Part shown: piece after piece, positions 11,655 to 23,352 of the stretch
How the letters are laid out: every line of letters begins with the position of its first letter
Position numbering within the stretch: position 1 is the stretch's first letter
Assembly: GCA_030522415.1 (NCBI GenBank)
Contig: CM060131.1
Span: forward strand, 8,823,203-8,887,202
Direction of reading: 5' to 3'
Length of the DNA: 64,000 nt
Source: Channallabes apus
Taxonomy: Eukaryota; Chordata; Actinopteri; Siluriformes; Clariidae
Notes under the pieces: generated by a model
Told to the model about the DNA's origin: nothing
The model's database searches: none
Seen by the model: the letters and a program-made list of their open reading frames with translations, nothing else
Translations under genes and position numbers: made by a program

Positions 11655-11765
11655 AAAAATTTGGTCCAGGGTGTACCCCGCCTCATGCCTTAAGTCTCCT
11701 GAGATAGGCTCCAAGCCCCCCCGCGACCCTGAATACAGGATAAAGCGGTACAGACGATGAGTGAG
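11655..11765 (+). repeat. tRNA-derived SINE family B, 3' fragment
   Basis: GGTCCAGGGTGTACCCCGCC through GCGACCCTGAATACAGGATA matches the 3' part of the copy at 21966-22335 (that copy is on the minus strand). Confidence 0.75.
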
Positions 11766-12126
11766 TAAAAATATATTATTTGGCTCAATCAAAATATCTA
11801 CAAACGTCTTAAAAAGCGAATTTTGCATACTAGGTGCCCCTTAACAGACGTCCCAAGAGACTTTCAGTCTATGCATCATTATGAAACATGCCATGGCCAG
11901 TGTTAATGAGGTCATCTTCTGATATGTGAGCCGCCTTTTTTTTATGGGCCCTTTAAATTGCATTTCAGTCCCGATTAAATCTTCATTTTCTGACTCGTAG
12001 CCGTGTCTACTTCGTGAACCGTGGCATGTCATGTAAACAGTTACGACCTCTAATACTTTTGGCAGGAAATAATCTTCATATCACAGCGGGAGAAAAAAAA
12101 ATCAATCAATCGCGCAGCCTTGTGCA

Positions 12127-12534
12127 TTGTGTACGCTGTGCACTGCACTGCTATTATACACTACTGAGTTAATTGCATCCTCAAATGACGCTAGAACCCA
12201 AAAATCCCCAGGATTAGGTTTGGCTGTAGGGATCTATTTTATTGCCAGGTGTAAGCATTCCTGCACGAGTGAGGAGGTTCGTGCTGAGGCCAAAAAAATC
12301 CCCCTGGAGGAACAAGCTGCAGGAGTTAACATTTCTTTGGAGCACCCGATGTTACAGAAACGAGCCAAATTACTGCATGTAGTCGTCAGCAACTGAGCTG
12401 AACTGGTGACTGAGCTTCCTGGGGAAAGAAACGAGGCTGAGTTACAGTCGAGAGAACTCGAGGATGAATATGAGGGGCCAAAAGCAGCAGTGGAAAAGAA
12501 GCGCAAAAGGGTTTTAGAGAAGGGCAAGCTGTAA
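12127..12534 (+). pseudogene. Unrecognised coding-like frame with one stop (possible processed pseudogene)
   Basis: A single frame runs 136 codons with only one in-frame TGA (about 12394-12396). The later part is strongly charged and coiled-coil-like, for example LEHPMLQKRAKLLHVVV, AELVTELPGERNEAELQSRE and AAVEKKRKRVLEKGK. No low-complexity repeat explains it. I do not recognise the family. It could be a decayed retrocopy of a coiled-coil protein, a captured exon or chance. No splice sites or known neighbours support a live gene. Confidence 0.3.
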
Positions 12535-12649
12535 AGTTGTTATTTCCTAGCCGGGGCAGAATTAAAACCACGCTGGGACGCGTTCAAACCCTTTCGGTTA
12601 CTGCAAACCCGGGACACATGTCCATATTCCAAATGCAGTGCCAAATATG

Positions 12650-12765
12650 GCGGCACAGTGGATTAGTGGAGAGCGCTGTCGCCTTGCACCTCCAGGGTTA
12701 GGGGTTCGAATCTCAGCACCAGGATTGTGTGGGGTGTTTGCACGTTCTCTCCGCGGGGGCGCCAG
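12650..12765 (+). repeat. tRNA-derived SINE family B, 5' head fragment
   Basis: GCGGCACAGTGGATTAGTGG (A-box region) and GGGGTTCGAATCTCAGCACC (B-box region), then GTTTGCACGTTCTCTCCG. This is the head of the family seen complete at 21966-22335. Confidence 0.72.
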
Positions 12766-13214
12766 TTTCTTTCCAAAGTATTTATAAGGTGAAAAAAAGG
12801 TAACTGAATTTACACCCTGCAAAATTGAAAAAAAGGTTCCTGTGGTTTGAAGAGTCCAGACTGACCCCATTCCAGAGCGATGAGTGCTTCAGGGAAGTGT
12901 GAGAAGTATACAAAAGTGTATCCAGTATACAAAATTCACTTAATTAGTAGACATTAATATCGTGCAAAAAAAAAAAAGTAAGAAATAACAATCCTGATTT
13001 TTCCCATTTTTGTATTAAACGCAGTAATTAGATTTCCCCTATTGTGACCTCATATAAAGGAAACCCCTCCCCCGGCTTCATTTTTTTCCACAGAATGGCT
13101 CAAAAAGCAAGAGAACATCCAATGAGGAAGAGTATAAGGAAACCATCCAGGCACAAAACACTGAAGCGGATGTTAAGTCACTTCCTAATTGCTAAAAGAG
13201 CTGAAGCCGGACTT

Positions 13215-13372
13215 CTTCCATACAGTATCTTCTGCTTATCCTGTGTAGAGTCGCGCGGCCTCGGGTCTATTGCAGGAAGCTTAGTGCGCAAGGTGGGCTA
13301 CACCCAGGGCAGGGTGCGAATCCATCCATCGATGTCACAGTGCTAACCACTACAACATCACCGTGCCGCCTG
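13215..13372 (-). repeat. tRNA-derived SINE family B, rearranged copy
   Basis: CCAGGGCAGGGTGCGAATCC joined to GTGCTAACCACTACAACATC and CCGTGCCGCC is an internally deleted minus-strand copy. Confidence 0.65.
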
Positions 13373-15149
13373 GTCTAGCAATTTATCAGGAAATAAATCA
13401 ATACTAAAATTCCTAAAAATTTCCTAAAAGATTTTTCCTCATCTTAGAAAACATGGCACGTTTATGAAGACAGCTGCCTCAGTTCTAGGTTCGGTCTGAG
13501 AAATCGTGTCTGCCAGACAGCACTTCAAATGCCAACCCGGAATTCTTTTTTAATTTCCCGGTCACATGATGCGAGTTACATTTTTATTTCCCCTTATGAC
13601 ATGGATGTACTGTATGATAACCACCACATGATCGTCCGGGTATCGAGCGCTCCTCTGGAGCATTTCCAAAGCACATGTTCATCAGCTTCATCTATTGCAC
13701 ATTTGGAACAGATTTGAAATTCAAAGAAATTCCGTCACCGAACGATGAAAATGAAGTGGAGGAAATGAAAGTAAACGGTGACCGATTGCCTTTGGTCTGC
13801 AAATATTTCTTCCGATAATTCCGAATAAGGAGGCTTTACAGGAAAAGGTTCGACTGGTTGGTGAGCTGTAACGATGCACAAAACTCGAATTAACTCTGAT
13901 TAACTACACAGTGGCGTCTTAATACCGTACAGCCTGAACAGGACATGCGTATTGAAACTTTTAACGTTATAAAAACGCAACTGGAACTCGGTAACGGCGC
14001 GGCGGTCGCGTGATTCGGACGCTTAGCAGCAGCCATAAGTGCCGGATCTGGCAACCTCATGTTTTGTTTTAGTGCCAAAACAGAGTGTTTCGCAAATCTG
14101 GTTGTTAAAACGTGTGGGTACGAGTTCAACACTGTTGACACGACTCCAGATTTCAAGCTCCTAGTACAGGCTCTTCATTTCATCTTGTTTTATTTATATT
14201 ACCTGTTATAACTGTTCGCTGATGCGTTCCCAGTGGAACGAGGCCACTATATCCGTGCTGAGTGTGTGACCGCCTGTGCGGGGGTGTGGACAGGTCCATT
14301 GATTTGTAGGCAGAGTTGACCGCTAATAAAGAGGAATTCTGTCGTCTCGGACTGCTGTGATTAGATTTACTCCAGAAAAGTACGAACCCTGAACCCCCCA
14401 CGGAAAGGGAGCGGAGGAAGAGGAAGAGACGAGATAGAGAGAGAGAGAGACACACACAGATTGAACGAGAGAGAGAGAGAGAAAATGAGGCCGATGGATA
14501 ACTAGAAGCAAAATGAAGGGACTGCTGCCACTGTCAAACTCTCGGTCTCTCCCAAAACACACACACACACACGCACACCGATAAGATGTTTGTATTAATG
14601 ATCCACAGAGCTTACACACACAAAGCAAATATGCAACAAAGTGCGCATAAATGCACAATGCAAATATTCCCAAATCCACACAGGCTCGTGGTTTTAAACC
14701 CCAGCAGGCAGCGAACACGGGAGGAAACTAGAGGAGGGAAAGTAGGTCAGCCTCATGAAGGAACCGTAATTCAGCCGGAGGTGAAGAAACAGCCTGCAAA
14801 GGGAAAGAACCTCGGACGCTTAAACAAACCAGGCCTGGACTATGCTGCCCACTTTGTCTCACACACACACACACTCAAACCTCGAGCAAGATCATGCGGC
14901 CATGATGCCAAATATAGTTTAAAAGCAATCCAAGCTATTTAAATGTCCATCAACTGCAGATCTGGAGTACAGCCAGAGGCCAAAGGAAGGGACAAAGTAG
15001 TGAAGAGAGAGAGACAGAGCGAGAGACAGAGCGAGAGACAGAGCGAGTAGTGAAAGGAAAGCGAGAGACAGTAATACAATAGTAACCGATTTATTAATAG
15101 AGGGATTTAACACAATTCTCAATTGTTATATTGGTTACTTATTATTATC

Positions 15150-15452
15150 ATGGATGGATGGATGGATGGATGGATGGATGGATGGATGGATGGATGGATG
15201 GATGGATGGATGGATGGATGGATGGATGGATGGATGGATGGATGGATGGATAGATGGATGGATAGATAGATAGATAGATAGATGGATAGATAGATAGATA
15301 GATAGATAGATAGAAGGATGGATAGATAGATAGATAGATAGATAGATAGAAGGATGGATAGATGGATAGATAGATAGATGGATGGATGGATAGATAGATG
15401 GATGGATAGATGGATGGATAGATAGATGGATAGATAGATAGATAGAAGGATG

Positions 15453-15483
<31 letters not shown>

Positions 15484-15531
15484 GGATGATGGATGGATAG
15501 ATAGACGGATAGATAGATAGATGGATGGATG

Positions 15532-15566
<35 letters not shown>

Positions 15567-15600
15567 GGATAGATGGATAGATAGATGGATAGATAGGCAG
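15150..15600. repeat. Compound GATG/GATA tetranucleotide array
   Basis: About 450 bp of uninterrupted tetranucleotide repeat: roughly 25 GATG units (15150-15250), then interspersed GATA, GATG and GAAG units. The long Ile-His-Leu-Ser repeat frames on the minus strand are products of the repeat and not proteins. GATA-type arrays are highly polymorphic in vertebrates. Confidence 0.95.
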
Positions 15601-16547
15601 GCAGACATTTATAGATGTCTATGTAGATAGATAGACACACAGACAGACGGATTGATAGATAATGATAAAGATAAAGAATGTGAAAGAAACAAAATGGTGG
15701 GATGGCGTACCGAATAAAAAGAGATGAAAACTGAGAGAGTTCAGAGTACTGAAGTGATGAAAGAAGACAGAAAGTCAGTAAGGAGAGAGAGAGAGAGAGA
15801 GATGAAGAATATTCAGTCCTGATCCGGCAGCAAAATTACAGGGAGGTGAATATTTATGACTCGCGCTCGCCGCGGCCCAAGAAAACACAGGATTTCTGGC
15901 TTTGTCCGTGACGCACTGCTGCAGTACCGGGGTATCTTTCCGCTTGCCGATCACACGGTTAGAACTCCGTCAGCAGGAGAGAAGCTTCATTTCAGACTAA
16001 TGTGATTACGGGGTGATGGAACTGATTTAGTGCAGCGGGCAGCGTGTCTTACACGCATCATAGCGCCGAGCGCTGGACGACACTGGACGCTGAGGTCCTG
16101 CCGCGGTTAAGCGTAAGCGCTGTTTGGGAGTGGTGTCTCGGAAATGGCGCCATGGGGCTCGTCTCCATATCTCCATATCACCCATATGTGTGGGAGATAT
16201 TGGCTCTCTGCACTGCAAGCTATTTAATATGACTTCAGGTTCGGTACTGAGGGAGAAAGCACTGTCCTGATCACACAAAGGATCGATATTTAAAGAATCT
16301 TAGGACGAAAAAAAAAATGCTGGGATGAATGCCTGTTTTCTGCCAAGATGTTTTTTAATCTTTTCCTTATTAGTGAACAAAAAAAAAAGCACTTTTCCTC
16401 ACTGCTTGAGCGTAAATGCTTAAATCAATCCATGGTCCAAAAGAAAATCTTTTATAAGAAAGCAAACAAACATTAGAGGGGTTTCCAATCAGATAAATAA
16501 TACATCACACAAACACGCTAATCGCAGCAGCATGATCCAATCGGAAT

Positions 16548-16574
16548 GAGAGAGAGAGAGAGAGAGAGAGAGAG
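16548..16574. repeat. (GA)n microsatellite
   Basis: About 13 AG units. Confidence 0.85.
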
Positions 16575-17167
16575 GTGTGCGGTAAACCTTTCATAACCCG
16601 TTCAAAGGGTAAATATTAGCCATGTAAACAAAGGATCCAATTATTTCTCTCTGTTGTTGGAATAAATACATTCTTCCTGCATGTGTTTGCCCAATGTAGG
16701 GGGTGGATTTAGTGAAGGAATAAAATATTGCTTCCATTCCTGATTATTAAATTCTCCAAGAACAAATCTCTTTCAAATGTCTTTACTTCTGACCTTCATC
16801 TCCTGAGTCTTTGGCGTAGAAAGGGGGCACTGATTGGCTCACATTGTATTTGTAGTAAAGCATCTAACCAATCGCAAAAGAGGCTAAATTCTTGTAAGCA
16901 ATCATAAAGACGGGAAGCCTAATCTAATCACAAGGTTGGAGAAAAATAATTTCCATCAGATTAACCTTGTACAGGTTATACAGTAAGTCCCCTACATACA
17001 AACATTCCAGAACATTCTAGCGGAAGTTAGATCACATGTCCAGGCATGTGCGTGCGGCGTGCATCCCAGAATGTCCGGAATCAAGCTTAAAAGCAGCGAC
17101 GATGACGCAGGTACTGCTAAGAAGCGCTAAACAATAACGATGGAGACAAGACGGAAAATGTATATCA

Positions 17168-17416
17168 TTGTTAAGGCTACTACTACCAGTAAGAGAAGGC
17201 CAAAGACTATCAGGTTTTTTATCCGAACCACGTAACTCCAGCCGAACGCATCTTTTCGAACTTATCGAAGTGCATCCCATCCCACTCTGCTGAGAGAGCT
17301 CAGCCAATCAACTCTCTCTAGGCCCCCGGCTGCGAGAGGCTACAGCATCACGCGGGAATCGAACAAGCAATCTCCAGATGAAAGGGGGAGCACTTTACCA
17401 CTGCACCACTCGACAT
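17168..17416 (-). repeat. tRNA-derived SINE family A, internally deleted
   Basis: On the minus strand it begins CGAGTGGTGCAGTGGTAAAG with the B box region TTGTTCGATTCCCGCG and ends in the AGTAGTAGCCTTAACAATG tail. The middle (CTACAGCCAATC to TGTTACGCC) is missing. Confidence 0.78.
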
Positions 17417-17699
17417 ATTTGAGAGAATGGATTGAGCTCACTCTTTTAACCTGAATCGTTAGTTTTATACTGTGTTTAGCCGATGGTGTTAGTATCTTAG
17501 TATCTAGACAAAGTTTGTGAAACTTACGAACAAACTGGACTTATGAACAAACTCTCAGGACAGAAGTCGTTTGTATGTTGAGGACTTGCTGTATTCTGAT
17601 GAAATGTTTTGTGCATGCAAACACACCCCACCCAACAGATCCATGTAAAGTTGAAGATTAAAGAAATACTGATCACCTAAACGTCGCTATGGATGAGCC

Positions 17700-17998
17700 T
17701 TCTCTCTGGACCTTCTTCTTCATTGTCTTTCAGCTGTTCCCTTTCAGGGGTCGCCATAGCGAATCCCATCCAACCTCCTATCCTCTCCATCTTCTTCTCT
17801 CATACCAACTAACTTCATGTCTTCTCTCACTACATCCATAAATCTCCTCTTTGGTCTTCCTCTAGACCTCCTGTCTGGAAGTTCCAACCTCAGCATCCTT
17901 CTACCGATATACTCACAATCTCTCCTCTGAAAATGTCCAAACCACCTTAATCTGGCCTTATCTCCAAAACATCTTGCATGGCTTGTCCCTTTCGTCCC
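17700..17998 (-). mobile_element. RTE-like LINE ORF2 C-terminal fragment
   Basis: The minus-strand frame reads ARLRWFGHFQRRDCEYIGRR, MLRLELPDRRSRGRPKRRFM and DVVREDMKLVGMREEDGEDR. This is the conserved C-terminal segment (RWFGHVQRR...GRPKRRF) of endonuclease/reverse-transcriptase LINEs widespread in fish. Only the 3' end is present. A frameshift follows the last motif. Confidence 0.82.
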
Positions 17999-18584
17999 TG
18001 GATAAACCAGAATAAATCCTGTGTACAAACTGGAGTGGATGGACCAAGTGTGAAAAGACCCTGAAACACTGACGAGGGTCTTGATATGTTTACTTTCGAG
18101 ACGGAAGCGTTAAAGTCTCCTCCGCTCAATATGGCGCCCAATCAGGGCCTGGTGGTCCATCTGTCCATGTTGTGTGTGTGTGTTGGGATGATAATCATGA
18201 TGTTAACGACCACATAGTCCAGGCAGCTGCTGTGTTAGAGTCCTGAGGGAGAACAGGACTCTCACACAAACACACACACACACATATCATGAGCAGGATG
18301 CAGCGAGCTGGTATCAACTCCTTTCCTGTTAAAACCGCAATAATTAGACCTGTTTCAACACTGAACATGAAATATTTCTGTTATGTTGTAGTCCATGTTT
18401 GTTCACATACAGATCCTGAACCTCCTGAAGGCTCCTACCATTATAGCTATACAGTACGTCCAATGCTAAACATCCAAGTCAACTTCAACTTCACTTGCAA
18501 TAGGAGCGTCCACTCTTCCACTACAAGTGTGGTCGAGTTCATTCAGAAAAAAAAACCACGATCAAGAGGATCAGGTACTGACGT

Positions 18585-18800
18585 CAAACCAGGCGACCTG
18601 GAGTGTATCCCGGTTCATCTCAAAGGTGCTCAGTAGGATTGAGGTCAAGACTCTCAAGATCTTCCACTCCATCCTTGACAAATCATGTCTTCGTGGGTGT
18701 CGGTTTGTGCAAAAGCAGCACCGTTATGCTGGAACAGCTTGATGTGCAGTGAAAGGAAATTCTGTGGCAACGATTCTAAAAAGGCCACAATATGCACGGG
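18585..18800 (-). mobile_element. Tc1-like transposon remnant
   Basis: GGTGCTCAGTAGGATTGAGG, TCATGTCTTCGTGGGTGTCG and TTGTGCAAAAGCAGCACC resemble the antisense of Tc1-type transposases common in fish. No open frame or terminal repeats remain, so this is recognition by similarity from memory. Confidence 0.4.
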
Positions 18801-19339
18801 ATTGAGTGATGTCCACAATTTCTTTTTTTTTTTTTTTCTTTGCCATGACGTGGATTTTCTCATCTGCAGGACTTGTTGGTAGTGTAAACATGCAGAACCT
18901 GACTGCTACAGCATCAATCCTGATTCTTCTACCACCAACAAGTCCAGTCTAGTCCTTCTTGTTGGCAATTTGTATTCCAGACATACCCTCATAATCTCCT
19001 TCAAACATGAAGAGAGCTGTTACAGAAAAACTATTTCAGATATCTGAACTTGCAGTGACCTTGACCCTGTTTGGATTCGTTCCCAAATGTGTTCGGTTCA
19101 TCTCTTGGTTATAATGATGATTCAATATACATCCTATAAATGTTTAACAGCTCATTTTAGACACTGCGATAAGAAGAATCTCAGACTTGCGCTTGGGCAG
19201 CCAGATAATATATACAGTCATGATAAGATCATGAATTGTGGTCCATTTTAAAACATTATGTAATATTTGTGCCAGATTGTGTTATTGACTGTGCAGAACT
19301 CTTTTTTTTATTGTTATATTGTAATACCAGGGCTGTTAA

Positions 19340-20110
19340 TCCTGATTAAACTTTTACAACGAACAAAATTCATAGAAATAGGAATTAGTGGGGATCAGCT
19401 GATACAATATCGTCACAATACCTAGGTGCGGAATCGATTTGCATTCTTTTATGTAGCAAGTATCCCAATTCTAAGATACATTAATATATATGTTGCTCGC
19501 GACTATATGCTAGATGTGCCTGCGACTTGCGTGGAATATAATTGCAGATTTCAATTGCACACTCATAAGTGCGTAGTAAAAGATGTACAATACAGTTGAA
19601 TTTTGAGACGAACTAATGATTTTTCAAGGTTGATTTTTTTTATGATATAACAGCAATTTCCCTTTAACTTTCAAAGTAGCATATCTTCTCTTCGCGTGGG
19701 ACGACTGCCATGAAACAAAGCCTATATGTTACCTAATGTTCGGCCAAATACACCTTTGAAAACCTAATTAAAATTAAGTCAGTAGTTTTTACGTGATGCG
19801 TGCACAAACGAACAGAAAAAATTTCCAAAAATCATCTTGATGTGTTCTCTATTACTCATGTTTCGTCCCTCAATTTTTCTTTCTTCAGAAAACATCTTCA
19901 ATGAACAGACCTGCCAACTTTACTATGTTTTATTATAGGTTTAGAAGATACACATATAGGTATATATTTATAATTCTAAACAAACTATAAATCTAAATTT
20001 TATATTATAAACAAATAGTTTGGAGTGCGCCACACGTAGGATTATCGAAGAACGGCAGCATTTTACCTCCTCAAATGCAAAAACACGTATAAAGTATAAA
20101 TAAAGAATTT
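19340..20110. repeat. Interspersed repeat, copy 1 (family shared with 29660-30040)
   Basis: Two separated blocks match the 29.7-kb region: ATATCGTCACAATACCTAGG versus ATATTATCACGATACCCAGG, and GGAGTGCGCCACACGTAGGA versus AGAGTGCACCACCTGTAGGA followed by TTAT(C/A)GA(A/G)GAAC. Order and spacing are similar in both copies. There is no coding potential. It is probably an old DNA element. Confidence 0.5.
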
Positions 20111-21609
20111 ATACTAAATTGCCTCGCAAAAGATCTGAATTGTTCCCCCCCCCCTCCCAAGTCTAATAAATTGCTAATTTGTTTTTTGCATAAGTGACTT
20201 CAGTAATAATGTAGCAGCATGAAACAAAAACGAGGATATTCCTCTTCTTTCCTTGTGTCGCTTTTCTTTCTTACCACTTTTGTTGCTCTTTGTTTTGGAT
20301 TTGAACAACAATCGCTAAAATGATCACGATTATCCGAGGTATTCTGCAAAATCTAGGAACAGCAGCACACCTTTTATACAAGACTAATTGCTTATTATAC
20401 TTATTAAGCCACTTAGGAGTTCAACAAGACATTTTCTAGCAGCTGAGTAAAGAGTGTGATTATGAAACACAAAAAGGGCACACGGGCACTCAAAGTTTAG
20501 CTGCTCTCACTGGAAAATGTTCGGATGGAAGATCCGGGTTGGAAAAAACAACTTTGGATTGAGAAACATCTAAGCAATGAACACAAAGTGATGGAGGGAT
20601 TAACACTCATTGAAAAAAAGAAAAGAAAAGGAGAGAAGATACAACGCAAACCTCGCCTTTCTGTCCAACCAAAAACAGCAGGACGTGTAATCGTATGAAA
20701 GGAAAGACTCTGGCAGCTACAATCTCACTACGGCTATTGTTATCAGCTATCTACAAATTATGAAAGCTTTAATATCTGGGAGTCTCATTTAATCGACCGT
20801 CCCGTCCCACTTACTGTCAATCATGTCGGTGGAAATGCGAGAGTAGAAATGACAAGGAGCAGAGGAGTGACAGATGAAATGTGAATTAAAGATCGCCTGG
20901 CTTGAAGAAATGCAATAAAAGGAGCGGTGAGTGACAGACAAGTGAGGATTTAAAGATCAGTTAATATCTTAGCAAAATTGGTTTAGATTTAAATGGGGTG
21001 TTTTTAGTGTGAGGGAAAGACAAAAGGATAAAAATAGGCGTCTTCGTGCTGTTTGAAGATCTGTTGTGAATAACGCTCTCATTCTACGCCTAGGAAAAGT
21101 TTCAAAGCATTTATAAAAAGTATTAATAAGGTATTAACTTTGGTGGTCTAAGAAAAACTACTGTTAGTAGACAAATGCATCTGTATCGCTTAATCAGAAC
21201 AGGTAAAACTTGTTCAATTTAACAGACCCTGAGATGTTCACAAATTACTTTTGCTGCCATTTGCTGAAGTTCCATCATAACTTCAGATCAGATGAATCTA
21301 CCTTCAGAGGATAACCATTTTATATAAGTATACAGTAAATCCTCTACACTTTAAAAAACAGACCACGTCAGTCTTGAGCTGCCCCTCATTTCTTCATAGT
21401 ACATTAAACTAAATGATGTAGAGTAAATTAAAGCAACAAATGTTTTACTACATCAGGCTGCAAAGTGCCTAAAGATATAATTTATCAATTGGTTGTTTGT
21501 GTAAAACCCTCAGCAGCGACCTCATTTCCCCTCTTGTCTGTTCCAATCACTCGGCATTCATCATCGTCAGCAGTGTTTTTAGTGTAACACGTTAAAAAGT
21601 AACAAAGTT

Positions 21610-22880
21610 CCAGCATTACCTGAACAAAATCCTATTGATCAGCTCCTTCCTGACGACCCGACCAAAGAGGAAATATTTCTGGTTTATACATTAAAATTGC
21701 GTCAGTACTATCCATCTCTAGAAATATACAAAGAGACTCCTGGCAACAGGATCTCAAGGTTATGTTAACAGGTGCGGAATGGGATGAGGCTATATATAGG
21801 ATCCATGGATCTTCTATTTGTACTAGACATAGCCATATCCGATTTAAAGTGGTGCATAGACTTCATCTCTCTAAAGCCAAACTAGCAAAAATGTATGCTT
21901 CAGTAGAACCTACCTGTGGGAGATGTAAGCAGTCCCCTGCTGTGTCCCAAACTATCTGTATTTTGTTCATTCATTCATTTATCTTCTATAGCGCTTAATC
22001 CTGTGTTCAGGGTCGCGGGGGACCTGGAGCCTATCCCAGGAGACTTCGGGCACTAGGCGGGGGTACACCCTGGACAGGGTGCCAATCCATCGCAGGGCAC
22101 ACACACATACACACACTCACACACCCAATCACACACTACGGGTAATTTGGGAACACCAATTAGCCTAACCTGCATGTCTTTGGACTGTGGGAGGAAACCG
22201 GAGTACCCGGAGGAAACCCACCAAGCACGGGGAGAACATGCAAACTCAGAGACGGGAATCGAGCCTGGCCGGGGAATCGAACCCAGACCCTGGAGGTGCA
22301 AGGCGACAGTGCTAACCACTACACCACCGCGCCGCCTATCTGTATTTTGGTCAAATATATTTCAAATCTTATTCCAAAATATTCTGTAAAGATGTATGTG
22401 CGAACCCTCTAACTGCTATCTTTGGCACCGTATACGAAGACAACAGCCTGTCAAAAGTGAATTGGATTGTATTGCTTTTACCTCCCTGTTGGCAAGACGC
22501 CTAATTTTGATGAATTGGAAACAATCATCTCGCCCGGCGTTTAAACAACGGGCAAACGATGGCCTGTATTCCCTTAGTTTGGAGAAAATAAGACTGAATT
22601 TAAGTGGTTCAAGAACCAAGTTCGAGGCCAGGTGGCGTCCTTTCATAGACTACATCAAAAACCAATTATGACTACAAGAGGACAAAACTATGTGGCTGTT
22701 ACCAGGTTTTGCTTATGATGTTCTGATGCTATTTCCTGTACACAATAGAAAAGCACTTTGTATATATGTTATGTTATTGGTTATGTTATATAAGATATGT
22801 ATATATTTTTTTTTCTTTTATATGTTGTAACAAATGAGAAAACAATAAAAAAATTATTCTAAAAAATAAATAAATAAAGT
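21610..22880 (+). mobile_element. L1-type LINE ORF2 3' end, split by a SINE
   Basis: Plus-strand frames give FKVVHRLHLSKAKLAKMY and PTCGRCKQS before the SINE. After it they give FTSLLARRLILMNWKQ, LSLEKIRLNLSGSRTKFEAR and WRPFIDYIKNQ followed by a stop. This is the C-terminal region of fish L1/Tx1-like ORF2 proteins. It ends with an A-rich tail, (AAAT)n, at 22862-22880. The 5' end is truncated, and stops and frameshifts make it dead. Confidence 0.82.
21966..22335 (-). repeat. tRNA-derived SINE family B, full-length, with 14-bp target duplication
   Basis: The exact duplication CTATCTGTATTTTG flanks the insert (21952-21965 and 22336-22349), which fixes both ends. On the minus strand it starts GGCGGCGCGGTGGTGTAGTG (A-box region) with GGGTCTGGGTTCGATTCCCC (B-box region), continues through GGTTTCCTCCGGGTACTCCG and CGATGGATTGGCACCCTGTC, and ends in an ATGAATGAATGA tail. 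It is 370 bp long. Confidence 0.92.
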
Positions 22881-23352
22881 TAGACCCCTATCGCACCTAT
22901 GTGGTTTGACTATGCGAGGGCCGACGCATGAAAAGATGGAAACCTAATCACAGCGGCAAAACTCATGATGAACCATACTTGCGGCCACCGCGCAAGACCG
23001 CATAGGTGAGATATGGGTATTAGTAGGTAACAGATTCTGGGCCAAATTTTGCTGGATGATGATGGTAGAATATTTATAAAGGTCCTGACTAAAACAACAT
23101 GCATGAGGAATCACAAAGGAGTTTTAATTTTCTGCAATGGAAAACTACTCTAACTAGTTACTTTTATCAGAAAGTAACGCTGTGATATAACTGATTACTT
23201 TTTAATGACAGTAATTTTGTAATGGAATTAGTTACTTTAAAAAGTAACGTCCCCCAACACTGATCGTCAGTATACTGATCACCGGCCTGATCATCAGTCA
23301 TCATCTGCATTTATGATGTCAAACTTAATGGCTTAGGTTAAATGTTTTAATA

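Larger units (their letters stand above)
21571..23262. mobile_element. hAT-type non-autonomous element carrying nested L1 and SINE
   Basis: The left end CAGTGTTTTTAGTGTAAC and the right end CCCCCAACACTG are inverted-repeat termini of hAT type. They are flanked on both sides by the identical 8-bp duplication ATCGTCAG (21563-21570 and 23263-23270), the target-site length of hAT transposons. The inner ends both contain AAAAAGTAAC in inverted orientation. The 1692-bp span is mostly occupied by an L1 fragment (about 21610-22880) and a SINE within that. No hAT transposase is visible. Confidence 0.8.

Noticed and set aside
15119..15640. Ile-His-Leu-Ser-Ile-Tyr repeat proteins on the minus strand
   Set aside because: Open in several frames only because the GATA/GATG array lacks stops. 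A microsatellite artefact.
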